Shown: piece by piece, positions 1 to 8,066 of the stretch
Numbering within the stretch: the stretch's first letter is position 1
Layout: every line of letters begins with the position of its first letter
Assembly: GCA_040510195.1 (NCBI GenBank)
Contig: JBEVJK010000086.1
Span: 17,669 to 81,668 of the forward strand
Direction of reading: 5' to 3'
DNA: 64,000 nt
Source of the DNA: JBEVJK01 sp040510195
GTDB taxonomy: Bacteria; Pseudomonadota; Alphaproteobacteria; Rhizobiales; Rhizobiaceae
The notes under the pieces: model-generated
Seen by the model: only the letters and a program-made list of their open reading frames with translations
What the model was told of the DNA's origin: nothing
Database searches by the model: none
Made by a program: the position numbers and the translations under genes

Positions 1-977
1 GTCTCCACGCGCCGGCCGTTGACGCGGACGAACATCTCGGGCGATGCGCCGATCAGGTATTCGCCTTCGCCGAGATTGATGAAGAACGAATAGGGCGACG
101 GGTTGATCGCCTTCAGCCGCCGGCAGATCTCGGACGGCAGGCTGTCGCAGCGCTCCATGAACATTTGCCCGGGCACCACCTCGAAAAGGTCGCCACGCCT
201 GAAGCTTTCCTTGGCCCGCTCGACCAGCCGGGCATATTCGCCGGGCTCGTGGTCGCCGCGCGGTGGGATGCGATCGGCCTGCTTGAACGGCGACGCGTCG
301 GGCCGGCGGGGCAGGCCCTCGGTGGAGAAGCCTTGCCCTGCATAGTCGTAGCGGTCGTGCCATGCCTTGGCGAGGTAGTGGTCCACCACCAGGATCTCGT
401 CGGGCAGGAACAGCACGAGGTCGCGCTGGCTCTCCTGGCGGGTCAGCACGTGCTCGACCGGGTCGAACTGGAAGGCGAGGTCGTAGCCGAACGCCCCGTA
501 GAGGCCGAGATTGGCGTCCTCCTGCGTCCTGAACAGCCCGGTGACGGCTCTGAGCACGGTGAAGACGGAGGGCACCCGCGACCGCTCCTCCTCCGTGAAG
601 ACGCGTTGCGGCCGGGCGACGGTGAGCCTGACCAGCTTGCGGGTCGTCTCCTCGACCGTCACCTCGGCAAGCCTCTCCAGCATGCGGCCGATGGTCGGCA
701 GGAGCACCTCGCCGCGACCGTTGAGCGCCTCTATGCGCATCGCCCGCCCGTGCGCGCTGATCACCAGCGGCGGGTCGATGATCGCGGTGTCCCAGCGCGT
801 ATAGCGTCCCGGATACTCGTAGTTGGACGAGAAGACGGCGCCGCGCCGGCTGTCGAGCCCGTCCACATAGGCCTCGATCGCCCCGTGATAGGGCGTCTCA
901 TGGCGCTCGCGGGTGATGGCGATGCCGCCTTCCGTCACGAAACGCTCGGCCCCGCCCTTCAAGACTTCCACCGACAT
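1..977 (-). CDS. trpE: Anthranilate synthase TrpE/TrpE(G), N-terminal part (gene continues past the left edge)
   Basis: Converts chorismate to anthranilate, the first committed step of tryptophan synthesis. About 325 codons are visible. The chorismate-binding enzyme begins to show near residue 290, with NPSPYSFFINLGE followed by LIGASPEMFVRV, both typical of TrpE. In rhizobia TrpE is usually fused to the TrpG amidotransferase, but that half would lie outside the window, so the fusion is inferred. The ATG at 977 is preceded by GGAGACAGG (read on the minus strand), a good ribosome site. The gene lies behind a 14-residue leader peptide and an attenuator (1021-1139), so it should be controlled by Trp-tRNA supply through transcription attenuation. 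Confidence 0.93.
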   Translation of the reverse strand, partial: MSVEVLKGGAERFVTEGGIAITRERHETPYHGAIEAYVDGLDSRRGAVFSSNYEYPGRYTRWDTAIIDPPLVISAHGRAMRIEALNGRGEVLLPTIGRMLERLAEVTVEETTRKLVRLTVARPQRVFTEEERSRVPSVFTVLRAVTGLFRTQEDANLGLYGAFGYDLAFQFDPVEHVLTRQESQRDLVLFLPDEILVVDHYLAKAWHDRYDYAGQGFSTEGLPRRPDASPFKQADRIPPRGDHEPGEYARLVERAKESFRRGDLFEVVPGQMFMERCDSLPSEICRRLKAINPSPYSFFINLGEGEYLIGASPEMFVRVNGRRVE

Positions 978-1020
978 TCCTGTCTCCTTTCCTCTCCGCG
1001 CCGATCGACAGGGCCGCCGG

Positions 1021-1057
1021 AAAAGAAAATGGCCGCCCGGATCCCCGTTGCGGCCAT
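1021..1057 (-). terminator. trp attenuator terminator
   Basis: On the minus strand an 8-bp perfect inverted repeat, ATGGCCGC and GCGGCCAT (plus-strand 1050-1057 and 1029-1036), is followed at once by TTTCTTTT: an intrinsic terminator between the leader peptide and trpE. A competing pairing is visible. GCGGCCA at 1085-1091, just downstream of the leader stop, is complementary to TGGCCGC, the first arm of the terminator, and would form the antiterminator when ribosomes stall on the Trp codons. Confidence 0.85.
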
Positions 1058-1094
1058 GCTGGATTTCACGCGCAAAAGCTCGGCTGGCCGCTTG

Positions 1095-1139
1095 TCAGCA
1101 GGCCCACCACCAGGCGATCGCGTTCGAAATTGCGTCCAT
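1095..1139 (-). CDS. trpL: trp leader peptide (14 residues, three tandem Trp codons)
   Basis: Reads MDAISNAIAWWWAC and stop. Three consecutive TGG codons near the end, followed by the antiterminator/terminator pair described at 1021-1057, are the signature of a trp attenuation leader. Its length equals that of the Sinorhizobium meliloti peptide peTrpL (14 residues, from memory), although only the WWWA core is alike. No ribosome-binding site precedes the ATG. The likely transcription start falls on or next to the ATG (see promoter 1146-1174), so the message is probably leaderless, as reported for S. meliloti. In that species the attenuated RNA (rnTrpL) and the peptide also act in trans; whether that applies here is inference. 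Confidence 0.88.
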   Translation of the reverse strand: MDAISNAIAWWWAC

Positions 1140-1145
1140 GCCGCT

Positions 1146-1174
1146 TCCATAGCGGCGATTGGCAGGCCGCGCAA
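1146..1174 (-). promoter_or_regulatory. Probable trpL-trpE promoter
   Basis: On the minus strand TTGCGC (1169-1174), a 17-base spacer, then TATGGA (1146-1151). Only six bases separate the -10 box from the leader ATG at 1139, which places transcription start at or beside the A of the ATG. Confidence 0.6.
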
Positions 1175-1199
1175 CCGGATTCCCCACCGGCAAGTCGGG

Positions 1200-2582
1200 T
1201 CACGCCAGCGGCTTCAGCTCGCCGAGCATGGTCGGCAGCAGCTCCGACACGGTGGGGTGGATGTGCATGGCCCGCCGCACCACCGTCGAGGGCGCCTTGG
1301 CATACATCGCGTCGAGCAGCGCATGGACGACTTCGTCGCCCCCGGTGCCGAGGATCGCTGCACCCAGGATCTCTTGGCTGTCGGCGTCCACCAGCACCTT
1401 CATGAAGCCGAGCGTCTCGCCCTTCTCGACCGCGCGCCCCACCCGCGTCATCGGCCGCTGGCCGACCAGCAGGCGCCGCCCCGATTGGCGCGCCTCGGCT
1501 TCCGTCATGCCGGCTCGTCCGAGCGGCGGGTCGACGAACAGCCCATAGGTCTGGATGCGGTCGGACACCTTGCGCGGGTCGTCGTCGAGCAGGTTGGCGG
1601 CGACGATCTCGAAATCATTGTAGGCGGTGTGCGTGAAGGCCCCTTTGCCGTTGCAGTCGCCGAGCGCCCAGATGCCTTCCACCTCCGTCCTCAGCTGCTC
1701 GTCGACCGGGATGAACCCCCGAGGATCGAGTTTCAAGCCAGCCGCCTCCACCCCCAGATCGTCCGTATTGGGACGCCGCCCCATCGCCAGCAGCACATGA
1801 CTGCCGGTCAATTCCGGCGCGCCCGTCTCGCAGTCGACGCCGACGGTGGCGCCTGCCGGGTGTCCTGCAAAGCGGATGCACTCGGCGGCAAGCCGCACCG
1901 CGATGCCTTCGGCCTCGAGAAAGTCGCGAATGGCGTCGGAAACGTCCGCGTCCTCCCGCCCGATCAGCCTCGGCCCCTTCTCGATCACCGTGACGTTGCT
2001 TCCGAAGCGGCGGAACATCTGGGCGAATTCGAGGCCGATATAGCTGCCGCCGACCACCACCAGATGCTCCGGCAGCGTATCGAGCTCGAGGATCGAGGTG
2101 TTGGTGAGCGGCGAGATCTGGTCGATTCCCGGCAGGTCCGGCACCAGCGCCCGTCCGCCGACATTGAGGAAGATGCGCTCCGCCTCCAGCGTCTCGCCAT
2201 CGACGGTGACGCTGCGCGGCGAGGCAAGCCGGGCATGGCCGCGCAGAAAGGTGCACTTCTCCATGCCGGCAAGCCAGGTCTCCAGATCCTTCCGCGACCC
2301 GAGCGCCACCGCGTCCTTGCGCGCCTTGACCGCCTTCATGTCGACGCCGACGGTTCCGCCGCCGAGCTTGACGCCGAAATCGGCGGCCCGGCGCGCCATA
2401 TGCGCCGCATAGGCGCTGGCGACCATCGTCTTGGTCGGCTTGCAGCCGGTGTTGACGCAGGTTCCACCGACATGCTTGCGCTCGACGATTGCCACCGTCA
2501 TGCCGGCCGCGGTCAGCCGTCCGGCCAGCGGCGGGCCAGCCTGGCCCGTGCCGACGATGATCGCGTCGAACCGCCGGCTCAC
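1200..2582 (-). CDS. FAD-dependent pyridine nucleotide-disulfide oxidoreductase (mercuric reductase/lipoamide dehydrogenase-like)
   Basis: A 460-residue flavoprotein. Residues 6-20 (DAIIVGTGQAGPPLA) form the FAD-binding Rossmann motif. GGTCVNTGCKPTK at 39-51 carries the redox-active cysteine pair C42/C47. A second nucleotide motif (VVVGGSYIGLEFAQ) binds NAD(P)H, and the C-terminal HIHPTVSELLP matches the dimerisation domain with its catalytic His. The start is GTG at 2582, overlapping the TGA stop of the upstream DUF4126 gene (GTGA), so the two are translationally coupled. No MerA-type heavy-metal domain or C-terminal CC pair is present, so mercury reduction is not indicated. The true disulfide or quinone substrate cannot be told from sequence. 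Confidence 0.85.
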   Translation of the reverse strand: MSRRFDAIIVGTGQAGPPLAGRLTAAGMTVAIVERKHVGGTCVNTGCKPTKTMVASAYAAHMARRAADFGVKLGGGTVGVDMKAVKARKDAVALGSRKDLETWLAGMEKCTFLRGHARLASPRSVTVDGETLEAERIFLNVGGRALVPDLPGIDQISPLTNTSILELDTLPEHLVVVGGSYIGLEFAQMFRRFGSNVTVIEKGPRLIGREDADVSDAIRDFLEAEGIAVRLAAECIRFAGHPAGATVGVDCETGAPELTGSHVLLAMGRRPNTDDLGVEAAGLKLDPRGFIPVDEQLRTEVEGIWALGDCNGKGAFTHTAYNDFEIVAANLLDDDPRKVSDRIQTYGLFVDPPLGRAGMTEAEARQSGRRLLVGQRPMTRVGRAVEKGETLGFMKVLVDADSQEILGAAILGTGGDEVVHALLDAMYAKAPSTVVRRAMHIHPTVSELLPTMLGELKPLA

Positions 2583-3040
2583 GACACCCACGACACGATC
2601 AGCAGCGCCGCGACGATCGCGACGGCGTCTTCGATGAGCCCGGCAGGGAGGTCGCCGCCGATCGACTTGGCAAGCATCCGCCGCAGCTCGGCGCCGCCCA
2701 GCGTGCCCGCCGCAGCGCCCGCCACCCCGGCGATCAGCCCGACGATCGGCATCAGTCCGACAGTGCCAAGCGCGGCGCCCGACAGCGCACCGGACACCAG
2801 CCGGGCGCCGAACTGCTGGGGCACCTTGCGGCTCGGCGTCGACGGCAGCTGGTCGCCGACGAACTCGGCCAGCGCGGCGATGGTGAAGATCGCGACCGCC
2901 AGCCAGTGCCCCATGAAGCTCGCCCAGCTGTCGCCGAGCGGCAGCCACCCGAGCCAGGCGCCCCAGCTGACGGCGGCCGGAGCGGTCGCCGACCGGAGCC
3001 CGGCGACCACGCCGATCAGCAATGCCAGAAGCAGGAACAT
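2579..3040 (-). CDS. DUF4126-family membrane protein
   Basis: A 153-residue hydrophobic protein with roughly four membrane segments. One is N-terminal (MFLLLALLIGVVAGLRSATA), one lies around residues 42-60, one is a Gly/Ala-rich pair near 82-115, and one is at the C-terminus (AVAIVAALLIVSWVS). The opening GVVAGLRSATAPAAVSWGAWLGWL is characteristic of DUF4126 proteins, whose function is unknown. First gene of a two-gene unit with the flavoprotein whose start codon overlaps its stop. Confidence 0.75.
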   Translation of the reverse strand: MFLLLALLIGVVAGLRSATAPAAVSWGAWLGWLPLGDSWASFMGHWLAVAIFTIAALAEFVGDQLPSTPSRKVPQQFGARLVSGALSGAALGTVGLMPIVGLIAGVAGAAAGTLGGAELRRMLAKSIGGDLPAGLIEDAVAIVAALLIVSWVS

Positions 3041-3142
3041 GGCCGTCCCCTCACGACGTTCCGGCCAAGCCTAGCCGCCCCGTGTTGACGCGGCAAGGTC
3101 GGCGCCGCATCGTGGCTGACCCCGACCGCAGAGGACTTGGCC

Positions 3143-3922
3143 ATGACCGCAAGCGCCCCGAGCTTTCCCGACCTGGCCGGCAAGGCCGTCCTGGTGACCG
3201 GCGGATCGACCGGCATCGGCGCCGCGCTCGTCCGCGCCTATGCCGCTCAGGGCTGCCGCGTCGGCCTGCACTACAATCAAAGCCGCGACGCCGCCGAGGC
3301 GCTGGCTGCGGAGCTCCGCGGCGAGGCGCGCGACGTGCATCTCCTCGCCGGCGATTTCGGCCTCTCCGCCGACGTCCGCCGGGTCGTCGAGGACGCTGCG
3401 GCGCATTTCGGGGGGCTGGACGGGCTGGTGAACAATGCCGGCGGCATGCTCGGGCGGGTGCCCTATGCCGAGATGACCGACGAGCAGTACGACCGGGTCA
3501 TGGACCTCAATGCGCGCTCCGTCGTCACCGCCTGCCATGCCGCGATCCCCTTCCTGCGGCGGCAGGGCGGCTTCATCGTCAACACCTCGTCGATCGCCGC
3601 CCGCAATGGCGGCGGCGGCGGTGCCGGGCTCTATGCCTCGTCCAAGGCCTTCGTCTCCAACTACACCCGCGGCCTCGCCAAGGAGCTGATCGGCGACGGC
3701 ATCCGCGTCAACGCCGTCGCGCCAGGCGTCATCGCGACGCCCTTCCACGAGCGCTATTCGACGCCGGCCCAGATGCAGGCAATGGTCGCCGGCGTGCCCC
3801 AGGGCCGCGCCGGCACGCCGGAGGACTGCGTCGGCGCCTATCTGTTCCTGTCCTCGGCCGCCATGAGCGGCTACGTGGTCGGCCAGGTGATCGAGGTGAA
3901 TGGCGGCCAGCTGATGCCATGA
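3143..3922 (+). CDS. Short-chain dehydrogenase/reductase (SDR)
   Basis: A classical SDR of 259 residues: TGGSTGIG cofactor motif near residue 20, NNAG near 95, catalytic Ser in NTSSIAA, YASSK (Tyr and Lys of the active site) and the C-terminal GQVIEVNGGQLMP. It should oxidise or reduce an alcohol/ketone with NAD(P)(H); the substrate is not recognisable. I chose ATG at 3143; an in-frame TTG six bases earlier is a weaker option. Divergent from the DUF4126/flavoprotein pair, with 102 bases between them. Confidence 0.85.
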   Translation: MTASAPSFPDLAGKAVLVTGGSTGIGAALVRAYAAQGCRVGLHYNQSRDAAEALAAELRGEARDVHLLAGDFGLSADVRRVVEDAAAHFGGLDGLVNNAGGMLGRVPYAEMTDEQYDRVMDLNARSVVTACHAAIPFLRRQGGFIVNTSSIAARNGGGGGAGLYASSKAFVSNYTRGLAKELIGDGIRVNAVAPGVIATPFHERYSTPAQMQAMVAGVPQGRAGTPEDCVGAYLFLSSAAMSGYVVGQVIEVNGGQLMP

Positions 3923-3938
3923 CCGCGCAGAGCCTGGT

Positions 3939-4997
3939 TTAGTCCTCCAGCACGCCGCCGCGCGCGTCGGCGCTCCGTGCCTCGCCCACCAGCTTCAGCA
4001 CGTCGGCGCCCCTGCCGAGCGCCCGCGTCGCCCGCCGCGTCAGCACGAAGCCGGCCTGCGGCGCGAAGAGCTCGAGGCGTCCGTCGGGCTCGCCCGGCGC
4101 AAAGACGATCGTCGCCACACGCTGCCCGGCCTCGACGCGGTCGCCCGGCAACACGTCGTAGAGCACGGCCCCGGCCACCGGCGTGCCGATCATCTCGATA
4201 TTCTCGATCGGCGCCGCCACGCCGCGGAACGCTCGCACCGGCGCGAGGCCGTTGTCCGCGATCACGCCACGCACCGCCAGAAGCCGGTAGAGCCCCGCCG
4301 CATCGGCGTCCGCGAACGCCGTCTCGACGTCGCGCAGGCCGCGCAGCTCGACCGTCGTCACGACGCGCCGCGCGAGGCCGGCCTCGTCCTTCGGCATTTG
4401 CAGGTAGGGGTGGATCGCCGCTTCCTCGAAGGCGCCACCGCCCGGGCCGTCCCACAGCACCACCGCCGCGACGCCCATGGCGGCGGCGCAATCCTCCATC
4501 GCCGGCCACAGAGCCTTGGGCACGTAAAGATAGGGCACGCCCTCGTCGTCGCAATGCAGGTCCAGCACGATGTCGTGGCCCATCGACAGCTCGACCAGCC
4601 GGCGCTTCAGCCGCTGGTCGGCCGTCGCATCGAGCTTCGGCGCTGGCAGGAGCGCCGCATCGGGGCGCGCAAGCAGCGGAAAGTCGCGGTTGAAATTGAT
4701 GCGCGTGCCGAGGTGGAAGCGGCCTTGCAGCTCGCCGAACAGCTGCTGCCCGCGGGCGATCGGGTTAGCGGTCGGCACCACCGTGATGTCGCCGAGGATG
4801 CGTCCCTCGCCTTCGGCCTGCCGAAGGCGCTCCATCAGCCGGTCGAGCGCCACCGTTCCCGGCAGCTCTCCGCCGTGCAGCGCCGCCTGGAGATAGGCGG
4901 TCGGCGCACCGTCGCCGCGGCCCCGGAAGCGATAGACCGAATATGTATATACATGTCCAGGCGTGTCGCCGACGATCTCCTCGACGGTGCGCTCCAT
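3939..4997 (-). CDS. Succinylglutamate desuccinylase/aspartoacylase-type zinc hydrolase (M14-like)
   Basis: A 352-residue enzyme of the AstE/ASPA branch of the zinc carboxypeptidase fold. HGGELPG (His41, Glu44) and DLHCDDEG (His148) supply the three expected zinc ligands, and NFNRDFP near residue 101 resembles the conserved substrate-binding Asn-Arg segment. The C-terminal third (from about 260) is a beta-rich domain like the barrel seen in this family. It should hydrolyse an N-acyl amino acid or small peptide; the substrate is unknown. It follows fhs by 13 bases on the same strand and is probably co-transcribed with it. Confidence 0.8.
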   Translation of the reverse strand: MERTVEEIVGDTPGHVYTYSVYRFRGRGDGAPTAYLQAALHGGELPGTVALDRLMERLRQAEGEGRILGDITVVPTANPIARGQQLFGELQGRFHLGTRINFNRDFPLLARPDAALLPAPKLDATADQRLKRRLVELSMGHDIVLDLHCDDEGVPYLYVPKALWPAMEDCAAAMGVAAVVLWDGPGGGAFEEAAIHPYLQMPKDEAGLARRVVTTVELRGLRDVETAFADADAAGLYRLLAVRGVIADNGLAPVRAFRGVAAPIENIEMIGTPVAGAVLYDVLPGDRVEAGQRVATIVFAPGEPDGRLELFAPQAGFVLTRRATRALGRGADVLKLVGEARSADARGGVLED

Positions 4998-5010
4998 CCG
5001 GCTCTCCCTC

Positions 5011-6690
5011 TCAGAAGAGGCCTTCTATCTGGCCCGCCTCGTTGAGGAAGATCTTCTCCGAGGACGGCGCCCTTGGCAGGCCGGGCATGGTCATCACCTC
5101 GCCGCAGATGACGACGACGAAACCGGCGCCGGCCGAAAGCCTGACCTCGCGCACCGGCACGGTGTGGTTGCTGGGCGCGCCGCGCAAATTGGGGTCGGTC
5201 GAGAAGGAATACTGGGTCTTCGCCATGCAAACCGGCAGATTGCCGTAGCCGGCGGCCTCCCAGGCGTGCAGCTGGTCGCGCACGCTCTTGTCGGCGATCG
5301 CCTCGTCGCCGCGATAGATGCGCTTGACGATGGTGTTGACCTTCTCGAACAACGGCATGTCGTCGGGGTAGAGCGGCGAGAACTGCGAGGCGCCGCTCTC
5401 GGCCAGTGCGACCACCCTGTGCGCCAGCGCTTCGATGCCGGCCGAGCCCTTGGCCCAATGCTGGCACAGGATGGCTTCCTCGCCGCGTGCGGCGACGAAC
5501 TCCTTGATCGCCTGGACCTCGGCGTCGGTGTCGCTGTGGAAATGGTTGATCGCCACCACCGCCGGAACGCCGAACTGCTTCACGTTCTCGATGTGGCGGC
5601 CGAGATTGGCGCACCCCTTCTTCACCGCCTCGACATTCTCCTTGCCGAGCTCTTCCTTCTTGACCCCGCCATGCATCTTCATCGCCCTAACGGTGGCGAC
5701 GATGACCGCCGCCGCCGGCTTCAGCCCGGCCTTGCGGCACTTGATGTCGAAGAACTTCTCCGCCCCGAGATCGGCGCCGAAGCCGGCCTCCGTCACCACA
5801 TAGTCTCCGAGCTTCAGCGCCGTGGTGGTGGCCACCACCGAATTGCAGCCATGGGCGATTTTGGCGAACGGCCCGCCATGCACGAAGGCGGGGTTGTTCT
5901 CCAGCGTCTGCACCAGGTTGGGCTGCATGGCGTCCTTGAGCAGCACCGCCATGGCGCCGTCGGCTTTGAGGTCGCGCGCGAACACCGGGCTCTTGTCGCG
6001 TCGGTAGGCGACGATGATGTCGCCGAGCCGCTTCTCCAGGTCCTTCAGGTCGGTGGCCAGGCAGAGGATCGCCATCACCTCCGAAGCCACCGTGATGTCG
6101 AAGCCGGCCTCGCGCGGATAGCCGTTCACCGCCCCGCCCAGCGAGCAGATGATTTCGCGCAGCGCCCGGTCGTTCATGTCCATGACGCGCCGCCAGGCGA
6201 CCCGCCGCGTGTCGATGCCGAGCTCGTTGCCCCAATAGATGTGGTTGTCGATCAGCGCCGACAAAAGGTTGTGGGCGGTGGTGATGGCATGGAAGTCGCC
6301 GGTGAAGTGGAGGTTCATGTCCTCCATCGGCACGATCTGCGCATAGCCGCCGCCGGCCGCACCGCCCTTGACGCCGAAATTCGGCCCCAGCGAGGCCTCG
6401 CGGATGCACACCACCGCCTTCTTCCCGATGCGGTTGAGCCCGTCGCCAAGGCCGACCGTCGTGGTCGTCTTGCCCTCGCCCGCCGGGGTCGGGTTGATCG
6501 CCGTCACCAGGATCAGCTTGCCGTCCTTGGCGCCACGCTTGGAAGCGATGAAATCGGCCGAGATCTTCGCCTTGTCGTGCCCGTAGGGAAGCAGATGCTC
6601 GCTCGGGATGCCCAGCTTGGCGCCGATCTCCTGGATCGGCTTCTTCTTGGCGGCGCGTGCGATCTCGATATCGGACTTCACTTCGGCCAT
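5011..6690 (-). CDS. fhs: Formate-tetrahydrofolate ligase
   Basis: A 559-residue enzyme, full length for the family (about 557-560). It joins formate to tetrahydrofolate using ATP to give 10-formyl-THF. TPAGEGKTT at residues 68-76 is its nucleotide-binding loop, and conserved blocks such as KGGAAGGGYAQ, HNLLSALIDNH, GFGADLGAEKF and the C-terminal GEVMTMPGLPRAPS are all present. ATG at 6690 follows a GGGGAGC ribosome site. The 194 bases upstream presumably hold its promoter. It feeds one-carbon units to purine synthesis or runs in reverse during methyl-group oxidation; the nearby choline importer would fit the latter, which is inference. Confidence 0.96.
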   Translation of the reverse strand: MAEVKSDIEIARAAKKKPIQEIGAKLGIPSEHLLPYGHDKAKISADFIASKRGAKDGKLILVTAINPTPAGEGKTTTTVGLGDGLNRIGKKAVVCIREASLGPNFGVKGGAAGGGYAQIVPMEDMNLHFTGDFHAITTAHNLLSALIDNHIYWGNELGIDTRRVAWRRVMDMNDRALREIICSLGGAVNGYPREAGFDITVASEVMAILCLATDLKDLEKRLGDIIVAYRRDKSPVFARDLKADGAMAVLLKDAMQPNLVQTLENNPAFVHGGPFAKIAHGCNSVVATTTALKLGDYVVTEAGFGADLGAEKFFDIKCRKAGLKPAAAVIVATVRAMKMHGGVKKEELGKENVEAVKKGCANLGRHIENVKQFGVPAVVAINHFHSDTDAEVQAIKEFVAARGEEAILCQHWAKGSAGIEALAHRVVALAESGASQFSPLYPDDMPLFEKVNTIVKRIYRGDEAIADKSVRDQLHAWEAAGYGNLPVCMAKTQYSFSTDPNLRGAPSNHTVPVREVRLSAGAGFVVVICGEVMTMPGLPRAPSSEKIFLNEAGQIEGLF

Positions 6691-6884
6691 GACGGCGCTC
6701 CCCTTGCCACGAATTCCAACCGGCGCCGAGTGATGCCCGAGCCCCGCCGCGCGCGCCGTCCCAAAACAGGCGCCGAATGCACGAAAAGCGACAGCTTTCC
6801 CACCAATTCTGGACATCTTATGAGTGCGAAAGCGGCGACCGGTGCGCTCGCGAGCGGTGGATCGCGCCTGCCCAATGCGCGCTG

Positions 6885-8057
6885 CTACCGGTCGAGCACC
6901 AGCCGGATCTCGACCAGGTTGGAGCGCACGCGCAGCACGTAGAACCCCATGGTGGCGAGGTGGGACGGCATGATCCAGCCCGCTTCGTCCCCGTTGGAGA
7001 TGATCAGCGGCTGGATGCGCAGCGCCGAGCGGAACTGGTCGTCGAGCTGCGACCAAAGCTGCGTGAGGCCGCGCTGCACGAGCACGTCCTGGAAATCCGC
7101 CTGGGTCGCTCTCAGGATGCCGTAATAGCCGTAAAGCTGGCCGTAGGCGAACCAGAAGCGGTCGTCGGCGCGCGGGTCGAACCAGCCGGCATTGTAGTTC
7201 TCGGACCGCTCCCGGAGGATGGCGGAGGTGGCGCCGATGTCGTTGGCCACGCGGTCGATGAACTGCAGGAGGTTGTCGGCGCGGGCGTCGAACACCGCCT
7301 GGCACTTCTCCAGCCGGACGTTGAAGCCCTTCAGGTCGCCGATCGCCGCCCGGTAGAAGCTGGGCGTCGGCGTCTTCGGCCCGAACGGCGACAGGCCGAA
7401 ATACCAGGTGGATTCGTCGAACTGCAGATTGCCGCGCGCCGCCTGCAGGCCGGCATCGACCTGGCTGGTGCCGCGCACCCGGCCGAGCGTGTCCACCAGT
7501 TCCACCGAGGTGCGCCGCACCGCCTGGTTGATGCCGCGCTGGAACGAGGCCTTGTTGTCGAAGAACGGCGTGCTGTCCCACGGCATCCCGAACAGCCCGA
7601 GCTTGTAGAGGATCATCGACGAGATCCAGGCGTTCTGGTTGACGTTGAAGTCGACCAGGTCGGCCGTGACGTCGACGATCGCCGAAGGGCGGCAGGTGCG
7701 CGCCTGGCCCTCGCCCGTGGTGGCCTGCCCGGCGGCGGCACCCTGCTGGGGCACGATCTCGCCGGTTTCCGGCGCCACCGGCTGGCTCGCGGCGTTGGCG
7801 TAGCGGGCGAAATTGTAGGCGTCGACATAGTTCGGGTTGAAGTTGATCCACCACTGGGTGGCGTAGATGAAGTTGGCGTAGAGCGCGATCAGCCCGAGCA
7901 GCACCAGGCCGACCACCAGCTTGAGGATCCACCCCCGCTGCACGTACCAGCGGCCGGCCCACAGGAAGGGCCACAGGAGGATGCCGATCACCCAGCCAAT
8001 GCCGCGACCGATCCACTGGAACACCCAGGTGAAGAAGTTGACGATCGGATCGAGCAT
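6885..8057 (-). CDS. DUF2333-family membrane-anchored protein (last gene of the AAA+ operon)
   Basis: 390 residues. The N-terminus has two hydrophobic stretches, one amphipathic (about 5-35, rich in Trp and Phe) and one true membrane segment (ILKLVVGLVLLGLIALYANFI, 44-64). The remainder (from about 120) would lie outside the cytoplasm and looks mainly alpha-helical, with ordered blocks such as DRFWFAYGQLYGYYGILRA and the C-terminal GFYVLRVRSNLVEIRLVL. It resembles the uncharacterised DUF2333 family. The start lies nine bases after the stop of the preceding gene, so it belongs to the operon. I infer that it is the membrane anchor of whatever the AAA+ ATPase acts on. Confidence 0.7.
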   Translation of the reverse strand: MLDPIVNFFTWVFQWIGRGIGWVIGILLWPFLWAGRWYVQRGWILKLVVGLVLLGLIALYANFIYATQWWINFNPNYVDAYNFARYANAASQPVAPETGEIVPQQGAAAGQATTGEGQARTCRPSAIVDVTADLVDFNVNQNAWISSMILYKLGLFGMPWDSTPFFDNKASFQRGINQAVRRTSVELVDTLGRVRGTSQVDAGLQAARGNLQFDESTWYFGLSPFGPKTPTPSFYRAAIGDLKGFNVRLEKCQAVFDARADNLLQFIDRVANDIGATSAILRERSENYNAGWFDPRADDRFWFAYGQLYGYYGILRATQADFQDVLVQRGLTQLWSQLDDQFRSALRIQPLIISNGDEAGWIMPSHLATMGFYVLRVRSNLVEIRLVLDR

Positions 8058-8066
8058 CGTGTCCCC

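Noticed and set aside
1200..2582. Mercuric reductase
   Set aside because: The redox Cys pair is present, but the N-terminal metal domain, C-terminal Cys pair and any mer genes are missing.
165..3074. A 969-codon open frame on the plus strand
   Set aside because: It runs antisense to trpE, the flavoprotein and DUF4126 genes; the protein is His/Arg/Gly-rich and lacks domains. An effect of high GC content.
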